Source: Dacryopinax spathularia (lineage: Eukaryota > Basidiomycota > Dacrymycetes > Dacrymycetales > Dacrymycetaceae). Taken from it: DNA of 64,000 nucleotides. This document shows, one piece after another, positions 1-11,596 of the stretch (its first letter is position 1; every line of letters begins with the position of its first letter). Position numbers and translations under genes: made by a program. Where the stretch lies: contig JBBPFI010000011.1 in NCBI GenBank assembly GCA_037974965.1, positions 682,001-746,000 on the forward strand, read 5' to 3'. A model generated the notes under the pieces. That model did not search any database and was not told the DNA's origin. It was given only the letters and a program-made list of their open reading frames with translations.

Positions 1-1
1 C

Positions 2-799
2 GGCGATTACATCAGCGTGACTCCCTCCGACCTATCGATGGGCAACCTTCAGTGGCACCGGTCTGACCTCGTGGCCCAAGGCACCAAGCCTGTGTACATG
101 GCAACTATTATGCCCCAGTCACTGTCTTCCTGGGACTCGACTCAGGCCGACGCAGTTGCTCAGGCCATGGCAGACCTGAACGCTAACGGGGTGCCGACCT
201 GGGTGCGGTTCGCATACGAGATGAATGGCTGCCCGGCTTGGAACAATTGGGGATGTGACCCATCTGGCTTCCAAGCCGCCTGGTCGATCATGGCGGCTTC
301 TCTTAGGTCGAAAGCGCCCCAAGCTAAGATGTTCTGGGCTCCCAACGTGGACGGAAGCAACAACGGCTTGGGGAACTACGCGGACTATTGGCCATCCGAC
401 GATAGCACGGTGGATATTGTCGGACTGAGTTTCTACTCGTTTGGTGTGGACCAAACTCAAAACACGTTGCCGGACAACGGACTATTTGAGTCGCTCGCAG
501 GACCCTTCTACGCAGCGTATGCCGAAGGGAAAGGGAAGGCATTTGCTGTGGCTGAAACGTCGGCGCCTTACCACTACGAGACCGGTACCACGATGCCCGC
601 TCCGGGCGGAGCATCCGAATACGATATGAAGACCCAATGGCTCGCCCAGCTTACCGGTGCCGATACGCATGCGAAGTACCCAAAAATGATTGCGGCCGTC
701 TGGTTCAACTTCATGAAGGATGAGAGAGCCGAGACGCTCGACTTCCGCGCTGTATTGGGCAACTCGCAGGTCGCGAATGCGGTTCATGCGCTGGCGTAG
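2..799 (+). CDS. GH26-like glycoside hydrolase (mannanase-type), 5' truncated by window edge
   Basis: The reading frame is open from base 2, so the start and any signal peptide lie outside the window. The visible 266 codons look like a (beta/alpha)8 glycoside hydrolase of the GH26 (beta-mannanase) type. RFAYEMNG, near residue 75, fits the acid/base strand with the Glu of YEMNG as proton donor, and FAVAETSAP, near residue 185, fits the nucleophile strand with Glu of VAET. An aromatic-rich stretch (WNNWGCD) follows the first Glu, and VDIVGLSFY matches the usual strand before the second. The likely role is secreted cleavage of mannan or a related beta-glycan. Family assignment rests on motif spacing only; another clan A family is possible. 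No intron is seen in this part. The gene converges on SIN1. Confidence 0.7.
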   Translation, partial: GDYISVTPSDLSMGNLQWHRSDLVAQGTKPVYMATIMPQSLSSWDSTQADAVAQAMADLNANGVPTWVRFAYEMNGCPAWNNWGCDPSGFQAAWSIMAASLRSKAPQAKMFWAPNVDGSNNGLGNYADYWPSDDSTVDIVGLSFYSFGVDQTQNTLPDNGLFESLAGPFYAAYAEGKGKAFAVAETSAPYHYETGTTMPAPGGASEYDMKTQWLAQLTGADTHAKYPKMIAAVWFNFMKDERAETLDFRAVLGNSQVANAVHALA

Positions 800-1142
800 T
801 TGCGCATTCTGTTATTCGATTTTTTCTGCACTTGCGCTTGGATCTGAGCACCACATAAGGTTGGTTTTGTTTTCCGACGAAGGCGTTTGCGCATGTAGCC
901 AAAGGCGCTCCATACACCCTGGAGGGTATGGTAGGCGGAGCCTGCAAGTAGCCTCTGGCATCTCCTGATCTTCAATCTGTACTCCAACCAATAGTTGATG
1001 CGTTGCTGGAATAGAACGTCGTTCGCCTCAATGCTCCTCCCGCGAATGTAAAGGGGTACATATGCTATCAGGTATACATTGGAGGAGGAGGTCAAGAATA
1101 TGAGCGAAAACCAATGTCGAATAGTTACAGAAGATACGAACG
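800..1142. other. convergent 3' intergenic region
   Basis: The 343 nt between the hydrolase stop and the SIN1 stop should hold the 3' UTRs of both convergent genes. No coding or repeat feature is seen. Confidence 0.5.
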
Positions 1143-4100
1143 TTATGCGACAACCCGGCTTCTCCGCACTTTGTTAGCTCTAGGATATGCGCCGCTCCGC
1201 TCCAACTGGTATGACTTTTGCAGTCCTTTGATGCTACTGACGATTTCAGCTTTAAAGCGGTCAGTCCCTGTGCGCTCCGTACCGAGGCGCAAAGCTCACC
1301 CGCTTCCTTGGCATTTTCTGCTTCTAGCTCGTAGCGTTTCTCCGCCCCCTCCCGTAGGACAACCAGCTTCACCGTCTGCGGGACCTTCCGACTCTGTTTG
1401 CAGGAGACCACAGCTGTTATGTGATGAGAAGATGTTTTGGAGCTCCCGGCGAATGCTCGCATGGTATTTGAAGGGAGAATCTACGGACATGGGTCACCTA
1501 GGTGCAAGGAACATTGCAGGACAACTCACATGGATATAATGTCCATCGATTGCCAATGTTCTTTCATGCCGACCGAGAACCGGCATCTTGCGATGAACGT
1601 TGAACTTCTGTATATCAGTCAGATTGGTGGCCGCCGCGATGGCATAGAACGGTCGAACCTTATAGCCAGTCTCAACAGATCCCGTACCGTCGTTTGTCTC
1701 TGCGGCTGCATGATATATCGATGCTAGGGTTGAGTGAGTTTTGGGATTACTCATATAGCCGTTATGTACGCACCATTCGGGTCCGTGGTCTTCCATCTTT
1801 GAGCCAAGAAGCCATTCTCTAGCAGGTACGTTCGCGAGACCAGTACCAGATTATGTTTGCCCTCGAGACTCGCTACTGTGCGATCCAGGGGGATGGCAAT
1901 AGTCATGTCCGATGTCATAAGGCCCCATTCTTTGGAGTTCGCAAGCCGGCGTTTGCGGCAGACAGCTTCCAGGACGTCCGCAAGATATGTGTCGCTCGTC
2001 CTGCCCAGAGCTCTGAGAGGAGGTAGCACAGGGATATAAGGAAGACACACGTGTGAATCGTGGTGGAGAAATGCGGCGCGTCAGGAGCCGCCATCCGCAC
2101 CCGCAGGAATATGGGTGGCCCAACAAACCCCGACAGACCAGCTGTATTCGCCAACGCGGTGATACCGGAAGATGTGACAACAGAGGTACCAGGCTTCTGC
2201 TCAGGCACGCCCAGCGTATTCATCGTATTTTGTCGTCTGGTTGCAGTAAGCCGAGAAGGACGCCGAACAATGGCGGCATTGTCCACTTCATTTTGTTGTA
2301 CTATTTAAGCTTCAGTAATCCTCACAGGACGTGGTCACTACGGCAAACGTACTCTGATCCTCTGTGGCCTCGCAAATGGCGTATGCATCGAATGTGAATT
2401 TAGAGATAGGGCGGGAGCGGTCGAGTGCTACCTCAATGACTTCAGTAACGGCGAACGCTTGTGGATATGGCACTGGACACGTACCAGGGAAGTCCTCATC
2501 GGGTTCTCCATCCTCCTCAACCATCCTCAAGCACCATCCGATTGTACTGAGTCGTATCTCCCTAATCCGGTCCCCGGCGGGAGTTTTACCCTGAGGTGGA
2601 AGTCCTTCGTCTAAGTGAGGCTCCAAGCCTTTATCCCAATAGGTCCATAGCCCGAAACCGATGACTTCTTCCACCGTAGCATCTTTTCGCACTGTGATCT
2701 GCAGCGGTCGATCCTTGTTCCCGCGAGAATGTGGGAAATAGATGGCTAGCGAGAGGGAGCTAGGCTCAGCGCGGCCTGATACGGCAGCGTACAGGTCCGT
2801 GAAAGGGTTGTCGGAGGGCATGAACTGAGAGGCGAGCTGCGCTGTCAAGGCCGACTTCGTGGGTAGCGCAGAGATAGTGCGTTTGGCGAAGTTCAGTTCT
2901 GAGATGGGCGAAGTGATTGATCTTGGTCGCTCCGTGGCAGGAGCTACGTTGCCTGAGACATCGATAGACCGCGTCTCCGAGGTCGTTTGTTCGGCAACAC
3001 TCGCCATGGACATGCGCTGTGGAACAGGAGATAACACAGTACCGTTTGAGCTTGTCTTGTCGGAAGCACTGCTAACCATAACGCTGGGCACCGCCTCCGG
3101 CGGACTGGAGGGGGGCGCAGAGTCGAAGAACGACTCCTCCGGCGGCGATCCCATCTTCCCGAGGACATTGTCCTCAGGCTCGGCAATCCTGGTAGCTCGT
3201 TGCTCGTCGAAACGGTTTTCGGTAACGGGGCTAAGGCGACTCCGGTTAACTAGTTGCCCAACGACCTGTAAATAATTCGATCCACCTGCCAAGGCTGAAG
3301 ATTGCGATGTGGACAAGACAGACTGCATGGAAGGGATCGACAGTTCGTCTGACGGAATTGACGTAGGCGTGGGACGATCCGCTGATCCACTGCAACGAGA
3401 GTCAACACGCACTTAGATAAGAAAGCGACGAGACATACGCTCGTAATAGCTCCGGTGGATCAAACTCATCCTCATGCTGCTCTCCGCCGATGTCTTTCCG
3501 ATCAAGAATGTCATTTGAAGCGACCCTGAACTCATCATCATCATCGTCGTCGTCGTCGTCGTCATCCTCCACGTCCACCTCATCTTCGGATACGGCGGGA
3601 CTGTCGACTGTAGCCACACTCTTCGGTGTGTCGTTCTGCTCAGCCGGCACTTTGTTCACATTCGCAGTCCATGACGTGTTGGGAGACGCCACGGAATGGG
3701 ATGGGGTAGACACTGCAGGTCGAGGCGGAGGCACACGCCGTTGCATCCTTTCCCGCCGGCGAGCCTCCATTTCTGCAGCGCGAGCGAAGATTGGCGCATG
3801 GAAAGACCCAGGAACCAGAGCAAGCCCGGTTGGTACGGCTACATTGTTGGTGGGCAAGGCCACCGGTGCAGCCTCTGATCCGTTTGAAGGCAAGGCAGAC
3901 GCATTCATTGCTGCGGGCATAGGGATTTGGGGTCTGCCCTGGTCACTGCTGAAGCGAGTTAAGGCGGTACCGGCGGAGCCGCGTCTCCTGGGCATAGTCT
4001 GGGGTGGCGGATCGTTTCCTTCAGGGGATGCGGATAGTGGTGCATTAGCGCCGTTCGCCACCCCGGTCGGCGCTGAAGGAGTCGGGGCGCTATCAGAGCG

Positions 4101-4605
4101 GAGACGGGCGACTTGAGATCCAATAGAGGTCCCCGGCTCGACGGTTTCTGGAACTCCCACCCGATTCCGCGGGGTGCCGGAGAGATGTCTGCCAGATACC
4201 CTCATTCCAGCTAAGCCAATACGCGATCCTCCATAAATGGTCTCGCTGTGCTTCAGACCCGTTGCTCCGAAGTTCGGCCCATCGCCCGTAAGGCTTGAGC
4301 GAGGAGTTGTGGCAGACGGGGTGCTATTCGCCATGCTTGCCTCAACTGTGGTTAACTTTGGGCTGGCCGGCAGGTGAAGCTCTGGCCATGCTTCCGGATT
4401 GTCCAGTCCTGTGGCGACCACCAGCGGGTTCGCGCAGTGTTTTTGAGAAATAGTGATGACCCGTGGTCCATGCGGATCGTCGACATGTCGAAGGTAGCTG
4501 AGGCGCAAGTTGTGGATGACATAGCTTGAGCAGGGTGTGAGCAACAGTTTCCCGGTTCTACTTGGACCGAATAAATGCCTACTCTGGATCACTAATAAGA
4601 GACAT
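1143..4605 (-). CDS. SIN1: TORC2 subunit Sin1/AVO1 (CRIM, Ras-binding and PH domains)
   Basis: This is the Sin1/AVO1 subunit of TOR complex 2, which brings AGC-kinase substrates to TOR at the plasma membrane. The N-terminus is a tiny first exon (MSLISDP), a 58-nt intron at 4582-4525, then YVIHNLRLSYLRHVDDPHG. A long disordered Ser/Pro/Thr-rich region follows, with an 11-residue Asp run near 3535-3575. The CRIM domain begins at NPFTDLYAAVSGR (about 2800) and includes LAIYFPHS and VEEVIGFGLWTYWDKG. A Ras-binding-like segment includes DTYLADVLEAVC (about 1990). The C-terminal PH domain runs from FNVHRKMPVLGRHERTLAID through KRYELEAENAKEA; splicing the 50-nt intron at 1299-1250 restores AEIVSSIKGLQKSYQLERSG and a stop at 1143. 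All domains expected of fungal Sin1 are present, and the disordered linker is long. It shares a divergent promoter with the MATE gene. Confidence 0.93.
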
Positions 4606-5051
4606 AGTGTGATGTTGAACTCGACCCGACTCGACTTCGAACTCGACGACTGTGTTGCGTTGCTGACCTGCGCGCGTTACTAGGCTACCGTCAATGCGGT
4701 TCGGCGAGCGCGTGATTGGATGGGGGGAGGCAACCGAGAGTGGAAGGACCCTGAGAAGTCGGGGGAAGAGGAGAAGGAGAGGGGAATGACGCAAAAGGGC
4801 GAATGGTCGCTTCTGATTGGCCGAAACCCGATCGCTCTCACACCCGACAACTGGCGCTTATCGCTCCCGGCTTTTCCATCGCACACGCTTCCCCTCTTCA
4901 ACTTCTCACCGCTCACCACACCTTGCGCTCCTTTCATCAATACCCCCAAGCTCGCAACAAGACATATAGGATTTGGCTGGGTACATTCGCTCATACATCT
5001 AATCCGCCATCTAAAGCATTTGTCCCTGTCAAACATCAGAAGACCGCCACC
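4606..5051. promoter_or_regulatory. divergent promoter SIN1 / MATE with two inverted CCAAT boxes
   Basis: This 446-nt region lies between two divergent start codons. It contains ATTGG (inverted CCAAT) at 4715-4719 and 4816-4820, a pyrimidine-rich stretch before the MATE start, and a good initiation context (GCCACCATG) at 5052. CCAAT boxes are bound by the HAP/NF-Y complex in fungi; use here is inferred. Confidence 0.5.
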
Positions 5052-7778
5052 ATGTCCGAATTTCCCCATTATCAACAACCGTCGTCGCTTCCGTCGAGCT
5101 ATGCCCTCATGAGCCATTTTAACCCGGAACTCGATCCAGACGAACGAGAGGCTGAAGAAGGAAGCGGCGAAAACGGAGCTGCCCTTGAAGAAAGTTCCGA
5201 GGGCATTCCCATCCAGCAGAATATCGATCCTGCCCTCGCTGGCCCATATGGACCAGTGTCCTTCGCCATTAAGCGTAGACGGACGATGTCCTCCGTCAAC
5301 GCCACGCGACGACCTAGCCGACCCACCATGTCTCCGGTTCCTGGCACCCCCGTGGAACCTCCTGAGGAGGTCTTTGTGGACGAGCGCGCACCACTGCTGG
5401 GAGGAGCAGGTCGACGCGAGAGCGAACAGAAAACCGAATTACCGAAGACCGGTTGGTCGCACTTCGGCGTAGAATTGAATGTCTTGTGTCGTTACTCCTT
5501 TCCTATATTAGCGTGAGTCTCCCACCCGCCCACTTGCACCCACGTTGCTGATCTCTTCGAAGAACGCAAGTTCTTGAATACTCCCTTGTCGTTGCCTCCG
5601 TCATATCCATCGGTCACATCGGAACTGAAGCACTGGCGGGGAGCACCCTAGGCAATATGACGGGAAGCGTCACGGGGTACTCTATTTCACTCGGCTTCGT
5701 GTGTGCGCTTGACACACTTTTGCCGAGCGCTTGGACATCTGATGACCCGCGCATGGTGGGCCTGTGGACGCAGCGTATGGTCGTGCTCATGACAATCCTT
5801 CTTGTGGTATGCTTTCCGCTGAAGGCCACAACCTTGTTCTCACCCGTTTTCAGCCCATGTTCACAATATGGTTCAACACGGAATCTGTGAGTGCTCCTCC
5901 TTAAGAAGGGGGCGAGTGTGGGGACTGATTCTTTGTAGATCCTCCTCCTCCTCCATCAAGAACCGGAAGTCGCCCGTTACGCCGGTCTATACCTGAAATA
6001 TGCGAGCATCGGTTTGCCTGCGTACACGTACAATGCAATCGCCAAACGATACTTTCAGAGTCAGGGTACGTCCGCTTCCCCCCTCCCTGCAAAGCCGGTC
6101 GAGACTTATCACGGACTCACAGGACTCATGCATGTGGTACGTCCGGTGAAGCGCGTGACCCGCTCGTATGCTCACATCAGCGCTAGCCAACCGTGGCGAC
6201 CGTCATCGTCGCGCCTTTGAATCTCTTCCTGAACTGGCTGCTAGGTGCCCCGTACAACACTCTTCGACGAGGCCATTGCTGAGCATTACTTAGTATGGGG
6301 ACCTGAGCCGGTAAGGCTAGGCTTCAAAGGCGCACCGCTCGCCACGGCATTCAGCTTCAACCTCATGGTTCGTCGGTTATCTCCTCGAGGATGAGTGCCA
6401 CTCATCGTATCTCCCTGTCACCAGCTTGTCGTCTTCGTTATATACGGCGCGTTCTTCGCGCCGAAGACAGCCTGGCTACCTGTCAGCAGGCGCAGTTTCA
6501 CGAGGCTCGGCGAGCTGGTTAGCCTGGGCGTTGCTGGTGTTGGTTAGTGTCGACTACCCTACTGAGACGTGTTGACCCACCCATGGTGCAGGGATGACTG
6601 TCTCTGAATGGTGGTCTTGGGAGGTTGTCGCTCGTGAGTCTAATTAGTCGGGTAGTCGAAAGGACCCTCACGAGCTTGTCTATGAATTTAAGTCGCCGCC
6701 AGCTTGTGCGCATCCAATTTGCTTTGCTGGGGTCGCATGTTCTCATTTCGACATCAGACTAGGACCTGCCGCCCTAGCCGCCCAATCTGTGATCTTATCT
6801 ACCTGCAGCGGGCTTTGGCAAGCAAGCAACGCCCTCTCGATTGCTGCAGCAGTTCGGTGTGTGCAGATCCCATTATGACTTGCCAACTAGCTCTCAATCC
6901 CTTTAGGGTCGGAAACCTTCTGGGCGCGGGACAACCTCAGGAAGCCAGCTTGGCCTGCAAGGTTTCTCTTTTCATGGGTTTGTGCGCAGCTTCTCTTATG
7001 GGCGGACTTTTGGTCACCTTCCGGCATAGTGGGTATAAATTTTCTCCATTATATGACCGCCTTGGCTGATATTCTGTATTAGATTGGGCGTGAGTCTTTG
7101 CAACACAAAAGGTTTCACAAAGCGCATGACTTGGCCCTAACTTGGCCCAGCTATATGTTCAACAATGATCCCTCAGTTGTCCGCTTGGTATCCCAAATTT
7201 TGCCGCTCTGGTTAGTCATGGCAGCACTTGTGGTTAGCCAGGTTGCTGAGTTGAAGCGCGATCAGTGCTGGCTTCCAGGCATTTGATGCCCTGGCAACCG
7301 TGTCAAGCGGGGTTCTTCGGGGGCTTGGAAAACAGGTGATTACCCACATTAATGTCTGCCATGGGAATGCTCTCATTAAGGCGGTCGCAGTCACATGGAG
7401 CCGTGATCAATCTTACAGCCTATTACGTGCGTTCCCTTCACTGTGCTCCGGTGGGCCAACTGAACGTCTGCCGGTGAACTCATAGGTGATAGGAATACCT
7501 CTTGGTCTTTGGCTGACCTTCCACCAGCACCTTCAGCTGTTCGGAATATGGATAGGGGTAAGACCCGACATTTCTCCATGCGTACCCGATCGTCATTCAC
7601 CGTATCGCTGCAGTTAACATCAGCGCTTGTTTACGCCTCGCTTGTCAGTGTAATACTGGTGCTCCGAGCGGATTGGAACCATGAAGTGCAGAAAGCCCTC
7701 GCTCGGTTCCAAGCGGACCAAGCTCATCAGGCTGCGATGGATGAAGCTGCACGCGTCGCACATAACGGCTCGGTGTAA
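5052..7778 (+). CDS. MATE family multidrug/toxin exporter
   Basis: This is a multi-pass membrane antiporter of the MATE family, expected to export organic cations or toxins using an ion gradient. The N-terminal 150 residues are cytosolic, acidic and Ser/Pro-rich, ending ERAPLLGG. The first transmembrane region follows (LCRYSFPILA, then VVASVISIGHIGTEALAGSTLG). Family motifs are visible: GPAALAAQSVILSTCSG near 6770, RVGNLLGAGQPQEA near 6905, and the final helices ending LTSALVYASLVSVILVLRAD, with a charged tail and stop at 7776-7778. The start has a strong context, GCCACCATG. The gene has many short introns, and coding density around 6500-7100 is hard to resolve by eye. The N-terminal extension is typical of fungal MATE proteins. 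It is close to ERC1-type yeast transporters; the substrate cannot be told. Confidence 0.88.
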
Positions 7779-7898
7779 GCAGTCGGGTGACGATAGATCT
7801 AGAAGACTTCAACACGGAGGCTAGGGTCACTTTAATGCCAAGCTATGTTGATGTTCTAAGATATCAAATAATAGAGTACCCGCAGAGAATGCTCATGT

Positions 7899-9487
7899 TC
7901 ACCGCGTCAAGTCATCCGATAAACCATGGGGCTTCACCTGCAAGCGCTCATCCGTGCCGTTCGCGGCTGAAACAGTCTTCGTGATAACAGCCTTGTCTAA
8001 TGCTGCTTCGATTTGTTTCGCAAGCAGAGTAGGCCCAGAAGTTGCAGGAGCGAGAAACCAGGGCTTGCTCATGTAGTTGCGGATGCTGCATTTATTCAGC
8101 GACGGCACGGCATTGAGCGGGGAATGTATACCTGTCCGGTAGTATGACAACAACGTTCTTGCCTTCCACTCCACCAAATCGTTCGAAACCGTTCGCGCTC
8201 TTCAGATAGCGTAAAGCTCCTGCCAATGCACTTCCGCTGCTCCCGCCCACGAGCACGGACTCTGTCCTTATCACCTCGCGAGCCGTCGCGAATGCTTCTT
8301 CGTCACCAATCTTCTCCCTGTAGTAAGTAAGCACTGTGTATGGGAACGTATGACGAAAAGGCACACCAAACATCGACGGAATCCCTGGAAAGCACCCTAG
8401 GCAAGAAATCATATCTAGTGCACCAAAGGTCAGCCAGAGCAAATCCCAATGCGAGCCTTGCGCACCCAATGCCTTCCACTTGATAATTACAGACACCCTT
8501 CTGGACTTCCGCGTTGATGTCGTCAGGGGCCAAGATGCTACCGACAGGATCCACAGCAACGACAACGCAGTCCGGGTTGTGCGTCTTCTTCAGGGCGCGA
8601 CTCACACCAGTAACCGTACCACCGGTACCTGCGCCTGCCACCAAGCAGTCAACCTTCCCAGATGTTGCTCGTCCTGAGTTATTCGGCGAGGTGACAGCAG
8701 CCTGTTTGTCATGAGCGAAAAGCAGAATAAGCAGTGGGCAGAGCGCACGATGATCTCAGGGCCAGTCACGTATTCATGTGCCAGAGGATTATTGCGGTTA
8801 TTATACTGGTCGAGTATGATGCCATACGGAATTTCCTCCTCTAGTTTCTTTGCCACTCCTAGAGATGTCTTGTAGATTCAGTACTCCGTCCTGGAAAAGG
8901 TTCAAGTGGCCGTACCAATATGACTTTCGGGAGAGTTCCAGGCAGCCTCCGTCGGTGTTCGCACGATTTCCGCTCCCAGGGCGCGCAGGGTGGCTTCTTT
9001 TTCTCTGCTCATCTTCTCAGGCAAAGTGATGATGATGGGGTATCCCTAACAGCGCTATGAATTGCGAGCGTCTCGCTGAAGATTGAGTGGATTTACTTTC
9101 ACAGCCGCCACGAGAGCGAGACCAATTCCTGTTCGCAGGTTCAGTACCGCAGTTTACAGCAGGACATATCTGACTCGCCCGTATTGCCGCTCGTTGGCTC
9201 AATTATAACGCTCTTGCCTGGAATCAATCTGCCCTCCCGCTCGGCCTCTTCCACCATGCGCTTGGCTATTCTATCCTTCACCGATCCACCGGCAGAAAGA
9301 TATTCGGCTTTCCCGACTGCGTAACGTGGTTTCATTTAGCAGCCAAGTTGACAAGGTTGACGGGAAGAGGCGCACGTAGGTTGCATTTCAGCCCGTGCAA
9401 TGCGGCGAAACGATCGAGACGGATAAGCGGCGTGTCGCCGACGGCCTCGGTAATGTCCTCCAAGATCGTTTGCACTCTGTGGGACAT
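7899..9487 (-). CDS. CYS4: cystathionine beta-synthase, catalytic core only
   Basis: This PLP enzyme condenses serine (or an activated serine) with homocysteine to give cystathionine, the entry to transsulfuration. It starts [26 protein letters not shown] at 9487. After the first intron comes [16 protein letters not shown] (Lys in SVKDR binds PLP) and [24 protein letters not shown] and the phosphate-binding GTGGTVTG (about 8630) follow. These are the cystathionine beta-synthase forms of the fold II motifs rather than those of cysteine synthase. The end is VVILPDR joined to [13 protein letters not shown], then about 45 residues to the stop at 7899. There is no room for the C-terminal CBS (Bateman) pair found in human and yeast enzymes, and no N-terminal haem region. 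The gene converges on the MATE gene with 120 nt between stops. Confidence 0.9.
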
Positions 9488-10050
9488 GATGAGCGTACCA
9501 CAGTCAGAAACTTACGAACGGGCGTTCGTTCAGAGAAGAGCATGCACTGTTGACCCGCCCTTTGCTGGGCAGTGTGGCACGGCTTATCGGTCGGTTTCGT
9601 CTCGCGTAGCCAAACGCCGACACAGCTCCCCTCGGATCTTGCGTCACCTGGCTTTTGCTTGGGCCAAAGCCATAGTACTTTACCAACAGTGAGTGCTTCA
9701 GGGATAAGCACTGCTAGTTAGTACTGTCCGACTGATTGTGAGCCATTCGTGATGAATGAAGGTCAGGTGAATTCCACAGGTCACGTCTGCTCTTCGATGG
9801 ACGTGCCTGACCCTCAGATGAACGGTGAACGCTCAGGACAGGCGATTGCGTTCACGCTTTTAGGCCGTTCGACAAACAGGCCCGCCCTGATGACTTCGTA
9901 CAAATGCATTACAACAACACCAACGACTCCGACTAGTCCCATTATATCGCTACATACCGCGGGTCATAATCCTTCTTCCCGAACTAGAAGCGCTCCGTTC
10001 CTCCCCGCGTCTCCTTCCTATTGTCTTCCTATTGTATGGATATCGATACA
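9488..10050. promoter_or_regulatory. CBS upstream region and MIS12 3' region
   Basis: This 563-nt spacer lies between two minus-strand genes. It should hold the promoter of the cystathionine beta-synthase gene and the MIS12 3' UTR. I see no further coding signal. Confidence 0.4.
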
Positions 10051-11002
10051 TTACCCTTGCGTGGAGGTGCTGGTTTGCATTCCGTCCCACTCGCCCAGAT
10101 CTCTGATCTGCTCGTCCAAAGCCTCCAGAACAGCGCCACCCCGCCCGCGATCTACCAAGCGACGAACGCCCCAGTTTATATAGCCTTTACTGCTCTCTTC
10201 CCAAGCTCTCTTGCTCGAATAAGAGCCAGCAGCATAAGAAGCTGTAGGGAGAGTGAAGAGGGCCTGAAGGACATCGGACAGTGGGTCTCCAACTGGACAA
10301 TACGTGAGCTTAGCTTCCCCTGTAGGTTTGAGGGGGCGTACTGTTTTCGACCGCCTCGCTTGTCCCTGGCAAGAAGCTGTACATCTTAAGTTGTGCTTCC
10401 ACCCTAACAAGGCGTCGTTCTGCTACCCGGTTTGCCTGTTTAAGCCGCAGATTCAATTTCCTGGCCTGCACGGGATGATTCAGTTTGCTGCGCCACCAAA
10501 AGACGGTTTACACACCTCCCGGACACGAGCGCGCAAACGATCAAGCTGCAGCAGTGTTTCGTCCTCGTCCTGGTCGGGTTCCTTCAAGGAGAGCCCTGCA
10601 TGATGCGGGAGGACGATGGGCAGTGGGGTATCAGAGGGGGGCAAGGAGAAGACGTTTCTCAAAGCCCAGACCTCGAAAAAGTCGAATGCGGTGTCTGCGT
10701 AGGATTCCAAGAGAGTCTGGAAGGCGTATAGCCCCTAAATTCTTCGTCGGTTATCTGTATGAGGCGGAAGAAGTCGTGTAGCTCACTCCATCTACTTCTT
10801 TGGCGACGGCTTCTGACCTGTCCTCCGCCCAGCGCACCAGAAAGACTTCAAGCGCCTCAACCGCATGGTACAGAGTCTCATAAGCGACGTTCACAACGTC
10901 ATCGAGGAGTAGCTGGGGGTGAAAGTGGAGTATCTCCGTAAGCAGAGCGGGATTTCTGTACGTCGTTGCAGAAGGTGTCTCTGACGGCGTTGCTGCAGGC
11001 AT
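10051..11002 (-). CDS. MTW1: kinetochore MIS12/MTW1 complex subunit
   Basis: This is the Mis12/Mtw1 subunit of the KMN kinetochore network, linking centromeric chromatin to microtubule-binding proteins. The start is MPAATPSETPS at 11002. The conserved N-terminal helix reads LLTEILHFHPQLLLDDVVNVAYETLYHAVEALE, the usual DD(I/V)xN signature. Splicing the first intron joins EVDG to GLYAFQTLLESYADTAFDFFEVWALRN, the family's LLE...FDkFE...LRN block, followed by LPHHAGLSLKE. A third exon includes YCPVGDPLSDVLQALF and ends at 10051. Length, about 250 residues, suits the family. The promoter carries a double ACGCG element 50 bp upstream that is also found before PDS5. Confidence 0.88.
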
Positions 11003-11596
11003 GGTGATGGCGCGGGAAGGGCCAACGGTTCTCCAGTTACATGGGCGCTTGACGCGACGCGCCTCTCGTTCAAAGGATCACGTGACCGCCGCTTGTTCGT
11101 AAGGACGTCGGGGCTGCCTAGGCAAGCTAAACCCAATTGTTTTTTAATGCCACCTCTTGGAAGTCAACCAACCAGAGCCAAGGCGTTATCCAAGGGACGA
11201 TGTCCGCAAAACTCGTCCTAGGCATTCTATGGGCGTGGGGACCACGATAACCCTTGTGACCTGCATCGGAGGTTGAGTTTGCGCCAAGATGGCGGAGCGA
11301 GAGCAGGCCGATTGCGCAACCAGACTAGCGGTACATTCATTATTTAACTCTCATTCGGTCGGTCTACACAGGCAGTGCGTTCAACTGGACTCTCTTGCAC
11401 CCTGGTGGCCATTCTCCTCATTATCATCACACCAAGCGAGGTTGCATCAACAAGGGGTCTGCCCCGAACGGGAATAATGGCTGAAGAGATATATATTTTC
11501 AGCGCGACTTGAGACAGGAATACATACAGATGATCGTTACAGTCCTCGTACATCCCGCAGACATCCCGCAGACAAAGAAAGACGGAACATGACTTG
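11003..11596. promoter_or_regulatory. MIS12 promoter and PDS5 3' region
   Basis: This spacer between minus-strand PDS5 and MIS12 holds a GACGCGACGCGC element at 11051-11062 close to the MIS12 start, and the PDS5 3' region. Short ORFs here have no recognisable product. Confidence 0.5.
11051..11062. promoter_or_regulatory. double MCB-type (ACGCG) element upstream of MIS12
   Basis: GACGCGACGCGC contains two abutting ACGCG cores (11052-11056, 11057-11061), 50 bp upstream of the MIS12 ATG. The same 12-mer precedes PDS5. ACGCG is the core of the MluI cell-cycle box bound by MBF (Mbp1-Swi6 family) for G1/S expression; function here is inferred. Confidence 0.55.

Noticed and set aside
3490-4116. 208-codon plus-strand ORF opposite SIN1
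   Set aside because: It is the antisense of the disordered, Asp-rich part of SIN1; the Ser run mirrors Asp codons.
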